DNA of 36,572 bases from Methanospirillaceae archaeon. Its GTDB lineage: Archaea; Halobacteriota; Methanomicrobia; Methanomicrobiales; Methanospirillaceae. The stretch lies in NCBI GenBank assembly GCA_016926505.1, contig JAFGOM010000059.1, positions 1 through 36,572 on the forward strand. The letters run 5' to 3'. Both the position numbers and the translations under genes were made by a program. Shown here piece after piece: positions 19,233 to 27,741 of the stretch (its first letter is position 1; each line of letters starts with the position of its first letter). The notes beneath the pieces are model-generated. The model searched no databases. It saw nothing but the letters and a program-made list of their open reading frames with translations, and was not told where the DNA came from.

Positions 19233-20867
19233 TTAGAGATCCTGTATCTTTTCCCTGACCGCAGAGGCTTCCCTCTCCTTTCCCAGAGCGGTATATGCAT
19301 CTGCGAGAACCGGGTATACTTCTGCTTCCGGTTTCCCATCCATCTTCAGAAGCTTTTCACAGATACCGACAGCCCGTTTTCCATATCCTGATCTGGTCAT
19401 GTACCGGGCCGATACAAGCATTGCATCAGCCTTCGGATACCCGGACCTGACTGCCTGATCGATACAATGTAATCCTCTTTTTATATCCTGATTCATTATC
19501 TGAACTATCCCCTTAAGGAGCCAGACCTGTCTGTCCATTCGATTCGACTCAAAAAATGGGATAAGGCGGGAGAAGAAATCAACCTCATATTGTTGTATCG
19601 CGTACTCAAAAAGTCTCATCGAATGAGAATTCGAGTTTAATTCTTCCTGATTCTCAAGAAGCAGGGTGAGTGCCTCATCATACTGTTCCTCGTCCATGAG
19701 CTCGACAAGCTTCAGATCAAGCAGATCTTCTCTGGGAATAATCCCTTCAGGGATTGTGGCTGCATAGGCAGATGCATCTTTCTTTCGATCCTGCTCAATA
19801 AGCGATTCAAATATTTTCTTCTGAAGGATGAAGTTTTTTGGATTATCAGCAATCAGTTGTTCTATCAGTTCTTCCCCGTCTGTACCCAATTCATCATCCA
19901 GAAACATGCACAGCGTTGTGATAATCGGGTCATCATTGCCGGGTGTAAGGGTGCGGAGTTCGGCCAATAACCCGTTCTCAAACTTTTTATGAAAAAGGAG
20001 TCCTTCGGTAATCTTTTTGGCGATATGCATGCCGGTTTCTTGGCAGGACAGGGTATCAAGGGCATTTTTGGCAGTTTCTATCTCCTTTGGATCGATAATC
20101 AATCCTTTTCCTTTCATCAGTTTTTTCGTCTGGCTCCTGGCTCCTGAACAGAACGCCGCTGCATGAGAGAAGAGTGGATAAATACTATCCATACCGTCCT
20201 TTTTTCCGGCAAGGGTTATCATCCTGATGCTGTTCTCTGCATATCGTTCCATATCTGATAGCAGTGCCATGACCTCCTCGATAAGGCCATCGGTGACCTC
20301 GTATTTCAAAAGAAGTTCGATCCCGAGGATATGTTCCTTAAACGAGAGATCACGCAGGATAGAATTGCTCTCATCATCAGGAAAAATAAGATTACGCCCC
20401 ATTATAAAGGATTTCTCCCGCTCTTTCTGCCTGAGTTCTTCCCACCTCCTGACAAAACCCAAAGAATCATCCATAAGACCTGATGCCAGCAGGGCACACC
20501 GCTCCCGGATCGGTTGCGTATTCGTATTTTGTGAGAGCAAAAACCGGAATTCATCAGTTGCTTCCTTTTTTTCACTGCATTTCTCATAATGTCGGGCTCT
20601 TCGAATCACAGAGACGGGATGATCACTCGCGAGTATGCTCTGATGAAGGACACATATTGCTTCTTCCACCTCTCCTATCGCAGAGTAGAGGTTTTCTAAG
20701 GAGAGTATCAGATCGAGATCATCGCAGTCATCCTCAAGAAATCCGGCAATTTCTTCAATTGCCGCTTTTATCTCTTTTTTCTTCAGGAAATCGGCACTGA
20801 TATCATATCCCTGTGAGAGATATTGTACCATCTCCGGGGAGGAGTACACAGATATAGGCTGGGTCAT
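19233..20867 (-). CDS. Helical-repeat (TPR-like) cytoplasmic protein of unknown function
   Basis: The 544-residue product has no signal peptide or membrane segment and is rich in paired amphipathic helices. Degenerate TPR-like units are visible near the N-terminus (LYSAIGEVEEAICVLHQSIL at about 59-80) and at the C-terminus (ARYMTRSGYGKRAVGICEKL, then LADAYTALGKEREASAVREK). The middle is helical without clear motifs. A scaffold or regulatory role is possible; I cannot name a family. The ATG follows directly on the TGA of a small upstream ORF (stop 20870-20868, start 20867), with no Shine-Dalgarno site in between, which suggests translational coupling if the small ORF is real. The gene converges on the GH3 fragment. 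Confidence 0.75.
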   Translation of the reverse strand: MTQPISVYSSPEMVQYLSQGYDISADFLKKKEIKAAIEEIAGFLEDDCDDLDLILSLENLYSAIGEVEEAICVLHQSILASDHPVSVIRRARHYEKCSEKKEATDEFRFLLSQNTNTQPIRERCALLASGLMDDSLGFVRRWEELRQKEREKSFIMGRNLIFPDDESNSILRDLSFKEHILGIELLLKYEVTDGLIEEVMALLSDMERYAENSIRMITLAGKKDGMDSIYPLFSHAAAFCSGARSQTKKLMKGKGLIIDPKEIETAKNALDTLSCQETGMHIAKKITEGLLFHKKFENGLLAELRTLTPGNDDPIITTLCMFLDDELGTDGEELIEQLIADNPKNFILQKKIFESLIEQDRKKDASAYAATIPEGIIPREDLLDLKLVELMDEEQYDEALTLLLENQEELNSNSHSMRLFEYAIQQYEVDFFSRLIPFFESNRMDRQVWLLKGIVQIMNQDIKRGLHCIDQAVRSGYPKADAMLVSARYMTRSGYGKRAVGICEKLLKMDGKPEAEVYPVLADAYTALGKEREASAVREKIQDL

Positions 20868-21155
20868 TCATGAATTAATGGGAGTTTTTCGTAATGAGTA
20901 TTTGGTCTCTCTTGTCTCAAAAGAGGGAAACCTGAATGCGAAGAGATGGTCATTTAGCCGGTGATATAATCGTGTTTTTTTCAGGATGTACTGCAAATCC
21001 GGAATTTCTCCTTCAGTAACCGGCTGAAAACCTGGGTTCACCGCACTACAGATCCTGCCGGGAGAAGATCTCGTATACCAAAAGGGAGCATCCCTGGTCA
21101 TCCTGGATAGTGGTACCGCTTCCCTGAATTCATACCCGTAAGGGGATAATTTCAA
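20868..21155 (-). CDS. Small ORF of unknown function abutting the helical-repeat gene
   Basis: The frame encodes 95 residues (MKLSPYGYEFREAVPLSR start), mildly basic and without a signal peptide. Its stop codon touches the ATG of the 544-residue gene, which argues for a real reading frame in one transcript, but the product matches no family I know and no ribosome site is obvious. It could also be the 3' part of a decayed gene that includes the ORF at 21163-21447. Confidence 0.3.
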   Translation of the reverse strand: MKLSPYGYEFREAVPLSRMTRDAPFWYTRSSPGRICSAVNPGFQPVTEGEIPDLQYILKKTRLYHRLNDHLFAFRFPSFETRETKYSLRKTPINS

Positions 21156-21162
21156 TTATTTT

Positions 21163-21447
21163 TCAGAAGATTCTATCGGGGTGGCATGTTTTCTTCTCGA
21201 GCACCGGATTTGTCACGATCAGAGTTACCCGGATCATTCTTTTTTTATCCCTGTATGATGTCTGGTATGAGAAGGGATAACCCTTAATTATCCTAATAGT
21301 ATCCTTGCCGTTCCGGTTCAATATCAATACTGAATTCCGGATACAATCGTTTTTTAAATAGGCCCGGGGGTTTTGAAAATTACGATTCACGTAATCTTTT
21401 ACTACTCCCGGGTACTGGTAGATTAATCTGAAAACCCCGCCCGTCAA
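21163..21447 (-). CDS. Small ORF of unknown function
   Basis: The frame encodes 94 residues with protein-like composition (NRNGKDTIRIIKGYPFSYQT, then RDKKRMIRVTLIVTNPV). No family is recognised. It lies 7 nt before the next small ORF in the same direction and is divergent from the CoA-transferase gene. It may be a genuine small gene or a gene fragment. Confidence 0.3.
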   Translation of the reverse strand: MTGGVFRLIYQYPGVVKDYVNRNFQNPRAYLKNDCIRNSVLILNRNGKDTIRIIKGYPFSYQTSYRDKKRMIRVTLIVTNPVLEKKTCHPDRIF

Positions 21448-21492
21448 AAACCGCGGGACACGAATCTATTGTTTTATCAGGCATCCCCCCGG

Positions 21493-21501
21493 TTATTTAT
21501 G
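21493..21501 (+). promoter_or_regulatory. TATA-like box upstream of the CoA-transferase gene
   Basis: TTATTTATG lies about 110 bp before the ATG at 21606, predicting a leader of roughly 85 nt. Confidence 0.3.
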
Positions 21502-21605
21502 CCTGATGATGCAATTATTGGATTCAAACCCGGGTTTTGATCACAAAGAAATACGAACCATTTCTTTATCTCTTCTTTTGCCGATTGAGTAGTACGGTGG
21601 AAAAA

Positions 21606-22916
21606 ATGTATTCCAGACAAGACTCCCGGTACCAGTCATTACTATCATCACCGGAACAGGCGGTAAACCATATCAAAAACGGCGAGACTATCGTATATGG
21701 AATGAGTATCTGCCAGCCCCCGGCACTCCTGAAAGCCATTGCAGATCATATCAGACAATACAATCTCAATAATATCAACATCTATACCTTTCTTCCAAGA
21801 GAGCACACCCGGGACACCGTTCTCTCTCTTGAGCTCTGTGACCAGATAACTCATCACTCATGGTTTACCGGCGTAGCAGACCGGGTACTCACCCGGTATG
21901 GACTTAGTTATTATGTCCCGTCATACCTGCACCAGATCCCAAGGTTATGCCGGGATTTCATGGAGATAGATACGGTAGTGACGACCGTCTCACCCATGGA
22001 CAAAGCAGGTTTTTTTAGTTTTGGGACCGGTAACGATTACATCTCAACTGCTGCACGGTATGCAAAGAAGGTGCTTGTTGAGGTAAACCACAATATGCCC
22101 CGTGTTTTTGGCGATTCACAGATACATATCTCTGATATCGACGGGATAGTGGAGTACGATACTCCTCTCCTTGAGATCGCCCCTCCTGTGGAAAAACCAG
22201 AAGACAACCTCATCGGTTCGATGATCGCAGAGATGATTCCTGACGGAGCGACCATTCAGCTGGGAATTGGTGGTCTGCCGAATGCGGTCACCAGTTGCCT
22301 GACAGATCATGCTGACCTGGGGGTGCATACCGAACTGTTCACCGAAGGAATGGTTGATCTGATAGAAGCCGGGGTGATAACCGGGAAGAAAAAGAATCTT
22401 CACCCGCAAAAACATGTATTTACCACCGCTGCCGGAACCCGGCGGATGTATGAGTTTATGGATGATAATCCCTCAATGGAGAGTTATCCTGCCTCGTATG
22501 TCTGTTCTCCTGAGATTATTGCCAGAAATGACTCGATGATCTCGATAAACTCTGTTCTTGAGGTGGATCTTCTCGGTCAGGCGAATGCAGAGTATTTGTC
22601 CGGTTCTCTCTTTAGCGGGACCGGAGGACAACTGGACTTTGTGCGAGGGGCATTTGATTCAAAAGGTGGAAAATCTATCCTTGCTTTCTACTCAACCGCG
22701 AAAAAAGGAACGATATCAAAGATTGTACCCCGCCTGAAAGAGGGAGCCGCAATTACCACCCCGAGACCTGATGTACATTACCTGGTAACAGAATATGGTA
22801 CTGCCAATCTGAAAGGAAAGGATACCCGGCAGCGTGCCCGTGCAATTATTGACCTTGCACATCCCTCATTTCGTGACGAACTATTGTGGGAAGCAGATAC
22901 CATGGGGATCATATAA
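21606..22916 (+). CDS. Acetyl-CoA hydrolase/CoA-transferase family protein (4-hydroxybutyrate CoA-transferase type)
   Basis: The 436-residue product has the two-domain fold and usual length of the family that includes 4-hydroxybutyrate and acetate CoA-transferases. Visible landmarks are LGIGGLPNAV at about 219-228 (oxyanion/CoA loop), the conserved glutamate E243 in GVHTELFTEGM, which forms the acyl-glutamyl intermediate in this family, and the later FSGTGGQLDFVRGA-type block near 337. I chose the ATG at 21606 because GGTGG lies 5 nt upstream and the protein then has the family's length; the longer TTG-started frame adds 23 unlikely residues. The reaction would be transfer of CoA between acetate and another acyl-CoA, or hydrolysis. 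No pathway partners adjoin. The acyl substrate cannot be read from the sequence. A link to acetate activation for the nearby acs operon is possible but unproven. Confidence 0.85.
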   Translation: MYSRQDSRYQSLLSSPEQAVNHIKNGETIVYGMSICQPPALLKAIADHIRQYNLNNINIYTFLPREHTRDTVLSLELCDQITHHSWFTGVADRVLTRYGLSYYVPSYLHQIPRLCRDFMEIDTVVTTVSPMDKAGFFSFGTGNDYISTAARYAKKVLVEVNHNMPRVFGDSQIHISDIDGIVEYDTPLLEIAPPVEKPEDNLIGSMIAEMIPDGATIQLGIGGLPNAVTSCLTDHADLGVHTELFTEGMVDLIEAGVITGKKKNLHPQKHVFTTAAGTRRMYEFMDDNPSMESYPASYVCSPEIIARNDSMISINSVLEVDLLGQANAEYLSGSLFSGTGGQLDFVRGAFDSKGGKSILAFYSTAKKGTISKIVPRLKEGAAITTPRPDVHYLVTEYGTANLKGKDTRQRARAIIDLAHPSFRDELLWEADTMGII

Positions 22917-23027
22917 GCAACAGTCGCCCGGTGTCATCATGGATTTAAGGAACTCTTTCTCACGAAGAACAAAGGACTGCTATACCGGGTTTTCATGGGG
23001 AAAAATATACGGATTCCGGCTATTTTT

Positions 23028-23783
23028 TTAGATCCGAAGTGGCATGGTTTTCTTATGAAGCACGACAACGGCGATGGTAAGAATGATAGTGAACAAGAGC
23101 AGCACTCCGATATCAACAAAAACCGGAAAAACCCCCTCCCCGGTGTAGGAAAACCGGGCAATATCGGTAAAGTAGGTGAGAGGTGATATCAGGGCAACCA
23201 TCCGGCCCGCTGCCGGCAACTGGTCTATCGGAATAAATATTCCGGAAACAAAAATGAGGGGGAATTTTATCAGGGTGGATAGGAGCATGATGTTTTGTGG
23301 TACTGCAGTTGGCGGGACTGACATGAGAATTCCGATTGCAGAGAAACAGAGGGCTCCAAGAATAATCGCAGAGAGCAGAAGTGCCCAGTGTATGGCCATG
23401 GCTCCCATCACAAGACCGATACCGAGTGCTATCGTGGTTATCACGATGCCAAATATGGATGATGCAATCATATCCCCGAATATGATTGATTCCGGGGCAA
23501 CCGGGCAGGAGATAAGCCGTTCAAGGGTTCTTGCCTGTCCTTCCCAGGGAAATATCACCGGGGATACGGCGGTTGCCGTAAAAAAAAGTGTCATTCCCAA
23601 AAGGCCGGCGATAAGAAATGAGACCGGCAATGGTTTATTTCCCATGAGGAATGCAAGGTACAGGAATATCGGCATTAAAACACCTGAAATAAGCACCGGG
23701 GGTTTGTAATAATAAATCCTGATATCCTTCTTTGCAATCGCAAAGGCCCTGCGGGCCTGTTCCTGAATTACCCGGATATTCAT
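23028..23783 (-). CDS. ABC-2 type transporter permease
   Basis: The 251-residue product shows about six hydrophobic segments (near 28-48, 55-77, 103-128, 134-156, 165-187 and 222-243) and the ABC-2 family signature region around PLTYFTDIARFSYTGEG. Its start overlaps the ATPase gene by 4 nt (ATGA), so the two are co-translated. Drug, lipid or polysaccharide export is typical of the family; the substrate here is unknown. It converges on the CoA-transferase gene with 111 bp between stops. Confidence 0.87.
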   Translation of the reverse strand: MNIRVIQEQARRAFAIAKKDIRIYYYKPPVLISGVLMPIFLYLAFLMGNKPLPVSFLIAGLLGMTLFFTATAVSPVIFPWEGQARTLERLISCPVAPESIIFGDMIASSIFGIVITTIALGIGLVMGAMAIHWALLLSAIILGALCFSAIGILMSVPPTAVPQNIMLLSTLIKFPLIFVSGIFIPIDQLPAAGRMVALISPLTYFTDIARFSYTGEGVFPVFVDIGVLLLFTIILTIAVVVLHKKTMPLRI

Positions 23784-24709
23784 GATGACACTCCACCGGT
23801 TAACTGCAAAAATACCTGATCAAGTGTCGGTTTTACCGTGTTTATCGATACAATCGGGAGGTTCTCACGTTCACATAAGGATACCAGAGATCTGATGGTG
23901 ATGTCCTGGTTATCTGCCGAGATGATCCATTTATCTGCTTTCCGGGTTACCCGGATGATACCGGGAAGATGTACGAGTTTTTCTTCTGAAAGAATCCCAT
24001 CCACACTTATCTCAATCTGATGCATCTGCCCGATGGTATCTTTTAATTTTTCAGGAGAATCAATTGCTATCAGGTCTCCTGATTTGATTATGCCAACACG
24101 GTGACAGAGGGAATTAGCTTCATCCATGTTATGAGTGGTAAGAAAGATGGTCACACCGCGGTTATTCATCTCCCGGAGCATCGAGAGGATTGTCTGTGTA
24201 CTTGCGACGTCAAGTCCGCTGGTCGGTTCATCAAGAAAAAGCAGTTGGGGTTCATGAATCAGTGCCATGGCAAGAACAAGGCGTTGTTTCATCCCCTTTG
24301 AGAACGATTTCACCTTTTTTTCTGCATGTTTCGATAAACCGAAAACAGAAAGGAGGTTTTTTGACTTTTCAGTCGCAGTGTTATGAGATAATCCATACAG
24401 TTCTCCCATAAACATCAGGTTCTGCCATGCCGTGAGATCAGGATATGCATTTGATGTCTCCGGAACAACACCGAATAACTGCTTTGCGGTAACCGGTGAC
24501 TGCATCATATTATGTCCCAGGATTACAATTCTACCGGTATCCGGTTCTATCACTCCGGTCAGCATCCTGCTGGTTGTTGTCTTTCCTGCTCCGTTTGGAC
24601 CCAGAAAACCAAATATCTCTCCTTTCCGTACAGAAAAAGAGATATGATTCACTGCAGTAACCTGACCATACGTCTTTGTAAGATCAGAGACGGTAATTAC
24701 GTTCGTCAT
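23780..24709 (-). CDS. ABC transporter ATP-binding protein (DrrA-type)
   Basis: The 309-residue product has Walker A GPNGAGKTT at 37-45, the signature FSKGMKQR, Walker B LLFLDEPTSGLD and the switch histidine in LTTHNMDE, followed by the C-terminal extension common to DrrA-type exporters. A longer open frame begins at 24886, but its extra 59 residues are unlike the family and overlap relic sequence, so I start at MTNVITVSDL (24709). It pairs with the overlapping ABC-2 permease to form a two-gene export system. Confidence 0.88.
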   Translation of the reverse strand: MTNVITVSDLTKTYGQVTAVNHISFSVRKGEIFGFLGPNGAGKTTTSRMLTGVIEPDTGRIVILGHNMMQSPVTAKQLFGVVPETSNAYPDLTAWQNLMFMGELYGLSHNTATEKSKNLLSVFGLSKHAEKKVKSFSKGMKQRLVLAMALIHEPQLLFLDEPTSGLDVASTQTILSMLREMNNRGVTIFLTTHNMDEANSLCHRVGIIKSGDLIAIDSPEKLKDTIGQMHQIEISVDGILSEEKLVHLPGIIRVTRKADKWIISADNQDITIRSLVSLCERENLPIVSINTVKPTLDQVFLQLTGGVSS

Positions 24710-24984
24710 AAAAACAAAAAAATGGTTCGTGTGAGTCCTGTTTTCTCTTCTTTCCTGCCACAAGTCTTGATAAAAACTTTTTGTTCTATTACAATCTCTC
24801 ATACGAGAAGAAAGATTTTTCTTTTTCGCTCCGGCATGATGGACAGATATCGTCTTTTTTCGTCTGTAAAAACCACATGGATACACACGTCCTGTTCTCC
24901 GATACTATGGATATCATACGATGAAATTATGATACCAAATGGAACCAGAGAAAATAGTCATTCATCTTTGAAAGGGACTATTAA

Positions 24985-25180
24985 GTTTATGGCAATCGGT
25001 GAATCTCTTAAATACCGGTATTATCGGGATCCTGAATCCAATCTGTACTTCCGGTGGATAAAACCCAGTCATGAGATCGACTGCATGATACAACAATCAG
25101 GAACAGTACCGGTATCGTGAAGGTAAGGGCAGAACAAACAATCAGGAACGATTGTAAAAATCCTGCAATCAGAGTGCTTT
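24985..25180 (+). pseudogene. Relic of the C-terminal part of a DUF4143 ATPase
   Basis: The frame reads ESLKYRYYRDPESNLYFRWI, then SHEIDCMIQQSGTVPV. It matches the C-terminal nuclease-like block of DUF4143 proteins (consensus-like NLYFWRDKTGHEIDCIID), the same block found in the relic at about 8410-8470. A further scrap (KVRAEQTIRND) follows in another frame after a stop. The P-loop domain is not found upstream. The remaining stretch 24710-24984 has no recognisable gene. Confidence 0.6.
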
Positions 25181-25197
25181 TCTGGTAAGGAACAGGT

Positions 25198-25260
25198 AAA
25201 AAAATGGTCCATTCACGGGTTTACCGATCCTGATCCGGTGTTTTGCTACCGGTAAACCCG
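25198..25260 (-). terminator. Intrinsic-type terminator after the DUF937/acs operon
   Basis: CGGGTTTACCG (25216-25226) and CGGTAAACCCG (25250-25260) form a perfect 11-bp stem with a 23-nt loop. On the minus strand it is followed 11 nt later by a run of seven T (25204-25198). It lies about 100 nt past the stop of the last gene of the operon and is the strongest hairpin I found in the window. Confidence 0.6.
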
Positions 25261-25363
25261 GCAGTCGTTTCGATACCGGCTCATCCTGTCATGCATCCCG
25301 GTTTACATAATCCGGAAAAAAAGCCTGAGTTGGGTTTATGTAATAATCAGGTCAGAGAAAGGA

Positions 25364-25939
25364 TTACTTCCCAAACATCTTCTTCAGTGATCCCATAACA
25401 CCCGCAGGCCCGCCTGCTTTTGAGAGAACCTGGCTTGCAAGGGCTGCAGCTTCGGGGTTTGACTGCATGGCCATCTTTGACTGTTCACCAAGGAGGCTTG
25501 AGAGTCCGGCCTTGTCCACATTTCCCCCTGTCATCTTCCCGAGCTGCCCGATGACGATCGGTGTTGCAATTTCGAGGACCTTTTTTACGACTGACGGTGG
25601 CAGTCCTGTTTTTTGTGCGATTGTATTGGATATCGTTCCCATCTGGCTCCCAAGGAGGGAAGAAACCATGTTCGATCCACCAGATGAGCCGGAACCGCCA
25701 AGGAATCCGGCAATGTTGTCCATGGGATTATCTCCTCCCATCTGCCCGAGCATACTGGTTATCATGTCTGCTCCCCCTGCTGTCGAACTTTTCTCTGAGA
25801 GTGCACCCATGATCAGGGGAACCCCCATCTCGAGAGCAGACTTCACCTTCGTCTCGTCCCCGCCAACAGAACTGCTGATAGAAGAGAGGTTCTCTGGTGT
25901 CAGTACTGCCTGCATTACGTTCTCAACCATTGAGTCCAT
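25364..25939 (-). CDS. DUF937 (YidB-like) family protein
   Basis: The 191-residue product has the DUF937 pattern: helix-rich N-terminus, the VPLIMGALSE motif at about 40-50, a Gly/Ser-rich low-complexity linker (GFLGGSGSSGG), a second repeat with the parallel motif IATPIVIGQLGKM, and a C-terminal AGGPAGVMGSLKKMFGK. No signal peptide is seen. The function of the family is unknown. It follows cooC by 24 nt and is followed by a strong terminator, so it probably belongs to the acs transcript. A role in that pathway is only guilt by association. Confidence 0.82.
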   Translation of the reverse strand: MDSMVENVMQAVLTPENLSSISSSVGGDETKVKSALEMGVPLIMGALSEKSSTAGGADMITSMLGQMGGDNPMDNIAGFLGGSGSSGGSNMVSSLLGSQMGTISNTIAQKTGLPPSVVKKVLEIATPIVIGQLGKMTGGNVDKAGLSSLLGEQSKMAMQSNPEAAALASQVLSKAGGPAGVMGSLKKMFGK

Positions 25940-25963
25940 GGTTTAACCTTGTGTTTGAAAGGG

Positions 25964-26716
25964 TTAAGGGTTTCGGATAATACCGATTCCCGGATCCTTA
26001 TATATTTTTTTCCCCAGCTCACAGACTGCTTCTCTCGCCGGTGATCCGGCAGGAACCCGTGAGACCGGATCTCCGGCACGATCAGCTGCATCGATCCCAG
26101 GATCGAGAGGAACAGAAAAGAAAGCATCAGTGTGGGGTATTCCGGGCCCGGCACGGTTGATGACCAGAACGATCCGGTTCTCATCCATCCCGAGATCGAC
26201 AGCCAGGCCTTTTATCCGGTCAGCCGTTCTCCTGCCCCTTGCCCCCGGGTCAGATATAACCAGCAAAAGATCCGGGATCCCTATCGTTCCCCGTGAGATA
26301 TGCTCCATTCCTGCCTCGTTATCAACGATGATGAACCGGTACTCCTGCCCCAGATTCTGCATGGCAGTTGTCAGAAGATCGTTTGCAAAACAGTAACACC
26401 CGGATCCTTCCGGTCTCCCCATGGCTATCAGATCAAAACCCCTGTTCTCAACCAGAGTCTTTCGAAACTGCAACGCAATATAATCAGCCCGTGTCATTCC
26501 CGCAGGAATAGAACGGGTAAATGCTTCTTCACGCATGGAACCGAGTGTCTCGGTGAGGGTGACACCAAGGGCCTCGTGCAGATTTGCATTGGGATCCGCA
26601 TCAACCGCAAGGATAGGCTCGATGCCCTGTTCAATCAGGCACCGGATCAGAAGGGAAGCAATCGTTGTCTTACCGGTCCCTCCTTTTCCGGCAATACCAA
26701 TAGTAACCGGTGTCAT
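25964..26716 (-). CDS. cooC: CooC/AcsF-type nickel-insertion ATPase
   Basis: The 250-residue product is a MinD-like P-loop ATPase with the deviant Walker A GKGGTGKTT at about 10-18 and the switch region AVDADPNANLHEALG at 38-51. The CooC-specific Cys-x-Cys is C107-Y-C109 in PEGSGCYCF; in CooC1 this pair binds nickel at the dimer interface. CooC proteins load nickel into CO dehydrogenase, and the AcsF branch into acetyl-CoA synthase. With no CODH gene here, the likely client is the ACS A-cluster encoded by the same operon. Its ATG overlaps the stop of mesB by 4 nt (ATGA). Confidence 0.88.
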   Translation of the reverse strand: MTPVTIGIAGKGGTGKTTIASLLIRCLIEQGIEPILAVDADPNANLHEALGVTLTETLGSMREEAFTRSIPAGMTRADYIALQFRKTLVENRGFDLIAMGRPEGSGCYCFANDLLTTAMQNLGQEYRFIIVDNEAGMEHISRGTIGIPDLLLVISDPGARGRRTADRIKGLAVDLGMDENRIVLVINRAGPGIPHTDAFFSVPLDPGIDAADRAGDPVSRVPAGSPAREAVCELGKKIYKDPGIGIIRNP

Positions 26717-27741
26717 AATGCCCGGACCATTCCGGTAATCTCTGCTACCGTCTTTGTGATTGCAACCGATGACGAAACGTCAGCAAGACGCAACCCACAG
26801 GACGGGGTTATCATTGCCTGGGCATCAAAGAGATCAACAGGGATATACTCTGATAACGCCGTTCGTATCGCAAGGTATCGCTCAAAAAGAGATGAAGTAC
26901 TCTCTTTTTCAAATTTATCCACCTCTGCCGGCACAATTCCCCAGGCAACCACTCCCCCCTGTTCGAGGTATGAGACGATATCATCTTTATACAAAAGAAA
27001 CTCGGTAGCATAGGCATAGGCATCAAACGAGATACAGGATGGACCAAGCGAGATAAGAAATCCCCAGTCGGTATTTGAACAGCAGTGAAACCCGATTCCT
27101 CCCTGAATGAGGCTGGAAAAATCCTCAAATGATGCCTCAACCATCCCGTTGTCAACCTGCATTACCGAGGAACCAAGGGCGGCAAAGTACGGTTCATCGA
27201 TGATGACAAGTGTATCAGGTGTGCCGGTCTTCCCGATGAGCGACTCGTACCACCGGGCACGAAGGGCGAGCATCTTTGAGAGCATATCAAAATACTGTGC
27301 ATCGTATGCTATCGGCCGGCGATCGCCGTCGGTTATTGTCAGACCGAATGTGACCGGCCCGGTTACCTGAACCTTGGTGCAGACAACCCCGGAGAGATCC
27401 CTGCCTGCAAGTTCATGATACCCCCCGGCATATCCTTCGTGCGAGGGGGCATGGTTCTCGTAATTACCCTCCATGAAATCCAGGTAAATCTGCTCCATTG
27501 CAAGAGAGAAATCAATTGAACGGTCGAGGTGCAGGGAATTACCTTTTAGCACTCCTCCGGGGAGATACTCGGCATCCCTCGTGATGATGGCCTCATAGGG
27601 GGTCCGTGCCGGAAGAGTCGGGGCTGTCGGGTATTCCGGCTGAAAGGCAAGAACCAGATCACAGGCTTCTTTGGGATCGGTATGAGGGAGTGAACCAACC
27701 CCGCTGGATGCGGAATGTGGGGAAGGTATCGTGCGAATCAT
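26713..27741 (-). CDS. mesB: Core (folate-independent) methionine synthase of the MesB type, MetE C-terminal-domain-like
   Basis: The 342-residue product corresponds to the catalytic barrel of cobalamin-independent methionine synthase without the folate-binding N-terminal half. The zinc ligands are present: His and Cys of the H-x-C motif (HCC, about residues 217-219) and the late Cys in TPSCGLRLADV (about 312). The opening SGVGSLPHTDP and the EPYFAALGSS region are also typical. MesB-family enzymes are described from anaerobes with the Wood-Ljungdahl pathway and are predicted to take the methyl group from the corrinoid iron-sulfur protein. Here the gene lies between the activator of that protein and cooC, which fits exactly. 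I chose the ATG at 27741: it overlaps the acsV stop (ATGA) and has GGGTGGT 6 nt upstream; the frame's earlier ATG at 27765 is inside acsV. A generic uroporphyrinogen decarboxylase-like methyltransferase is the main alternative. Confidence 0.78.
   Translation of the reverse strand: MIRTIPSPHSASSGVGSLPHTDPKEACDLVLAFQPEYPTAPTLPARTPYEAIITRDAEYLPGGVLKGNSLHLDRSIDFSLAMEQIYLDFMEGNYENHAPSHEGYAGGYHELAGRDLSGVVCTKVQVTGPVTFGLTITDGDRRPIAYDAQYFDMLSKMLALRARWYESLIGKTGTPDTLVIIDEPYFAALGSSVMQVDNGMVEASFEDFSSLIQGGIGFHCCSNTDWGFLISLGPSCISFDAYAYATEFLLYKDDIVSYLEQGGVVAWGIVPAEVDKFEKESTSSLFERYLAIRTALSEYIPVDLFDAQAMITPSCGLRLADVSSSVAITKTVAEITGMVRAL

Noticed and set aside
21515-21545. GGATTCAAACCCGGG resembling a tRNA T-arm
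   Set aside because: The flanking bases do not form the 5-bp T stem or an acceptor stem on either strand, and no anticodon arm is found.
24710-24886. 59-residue N-terminal extension of the ABC ATPase
   Set aside because: The family starts at the MTNVITVSDL methionine; the extension is unlike any ABC domain and lies in relic-like sequence.
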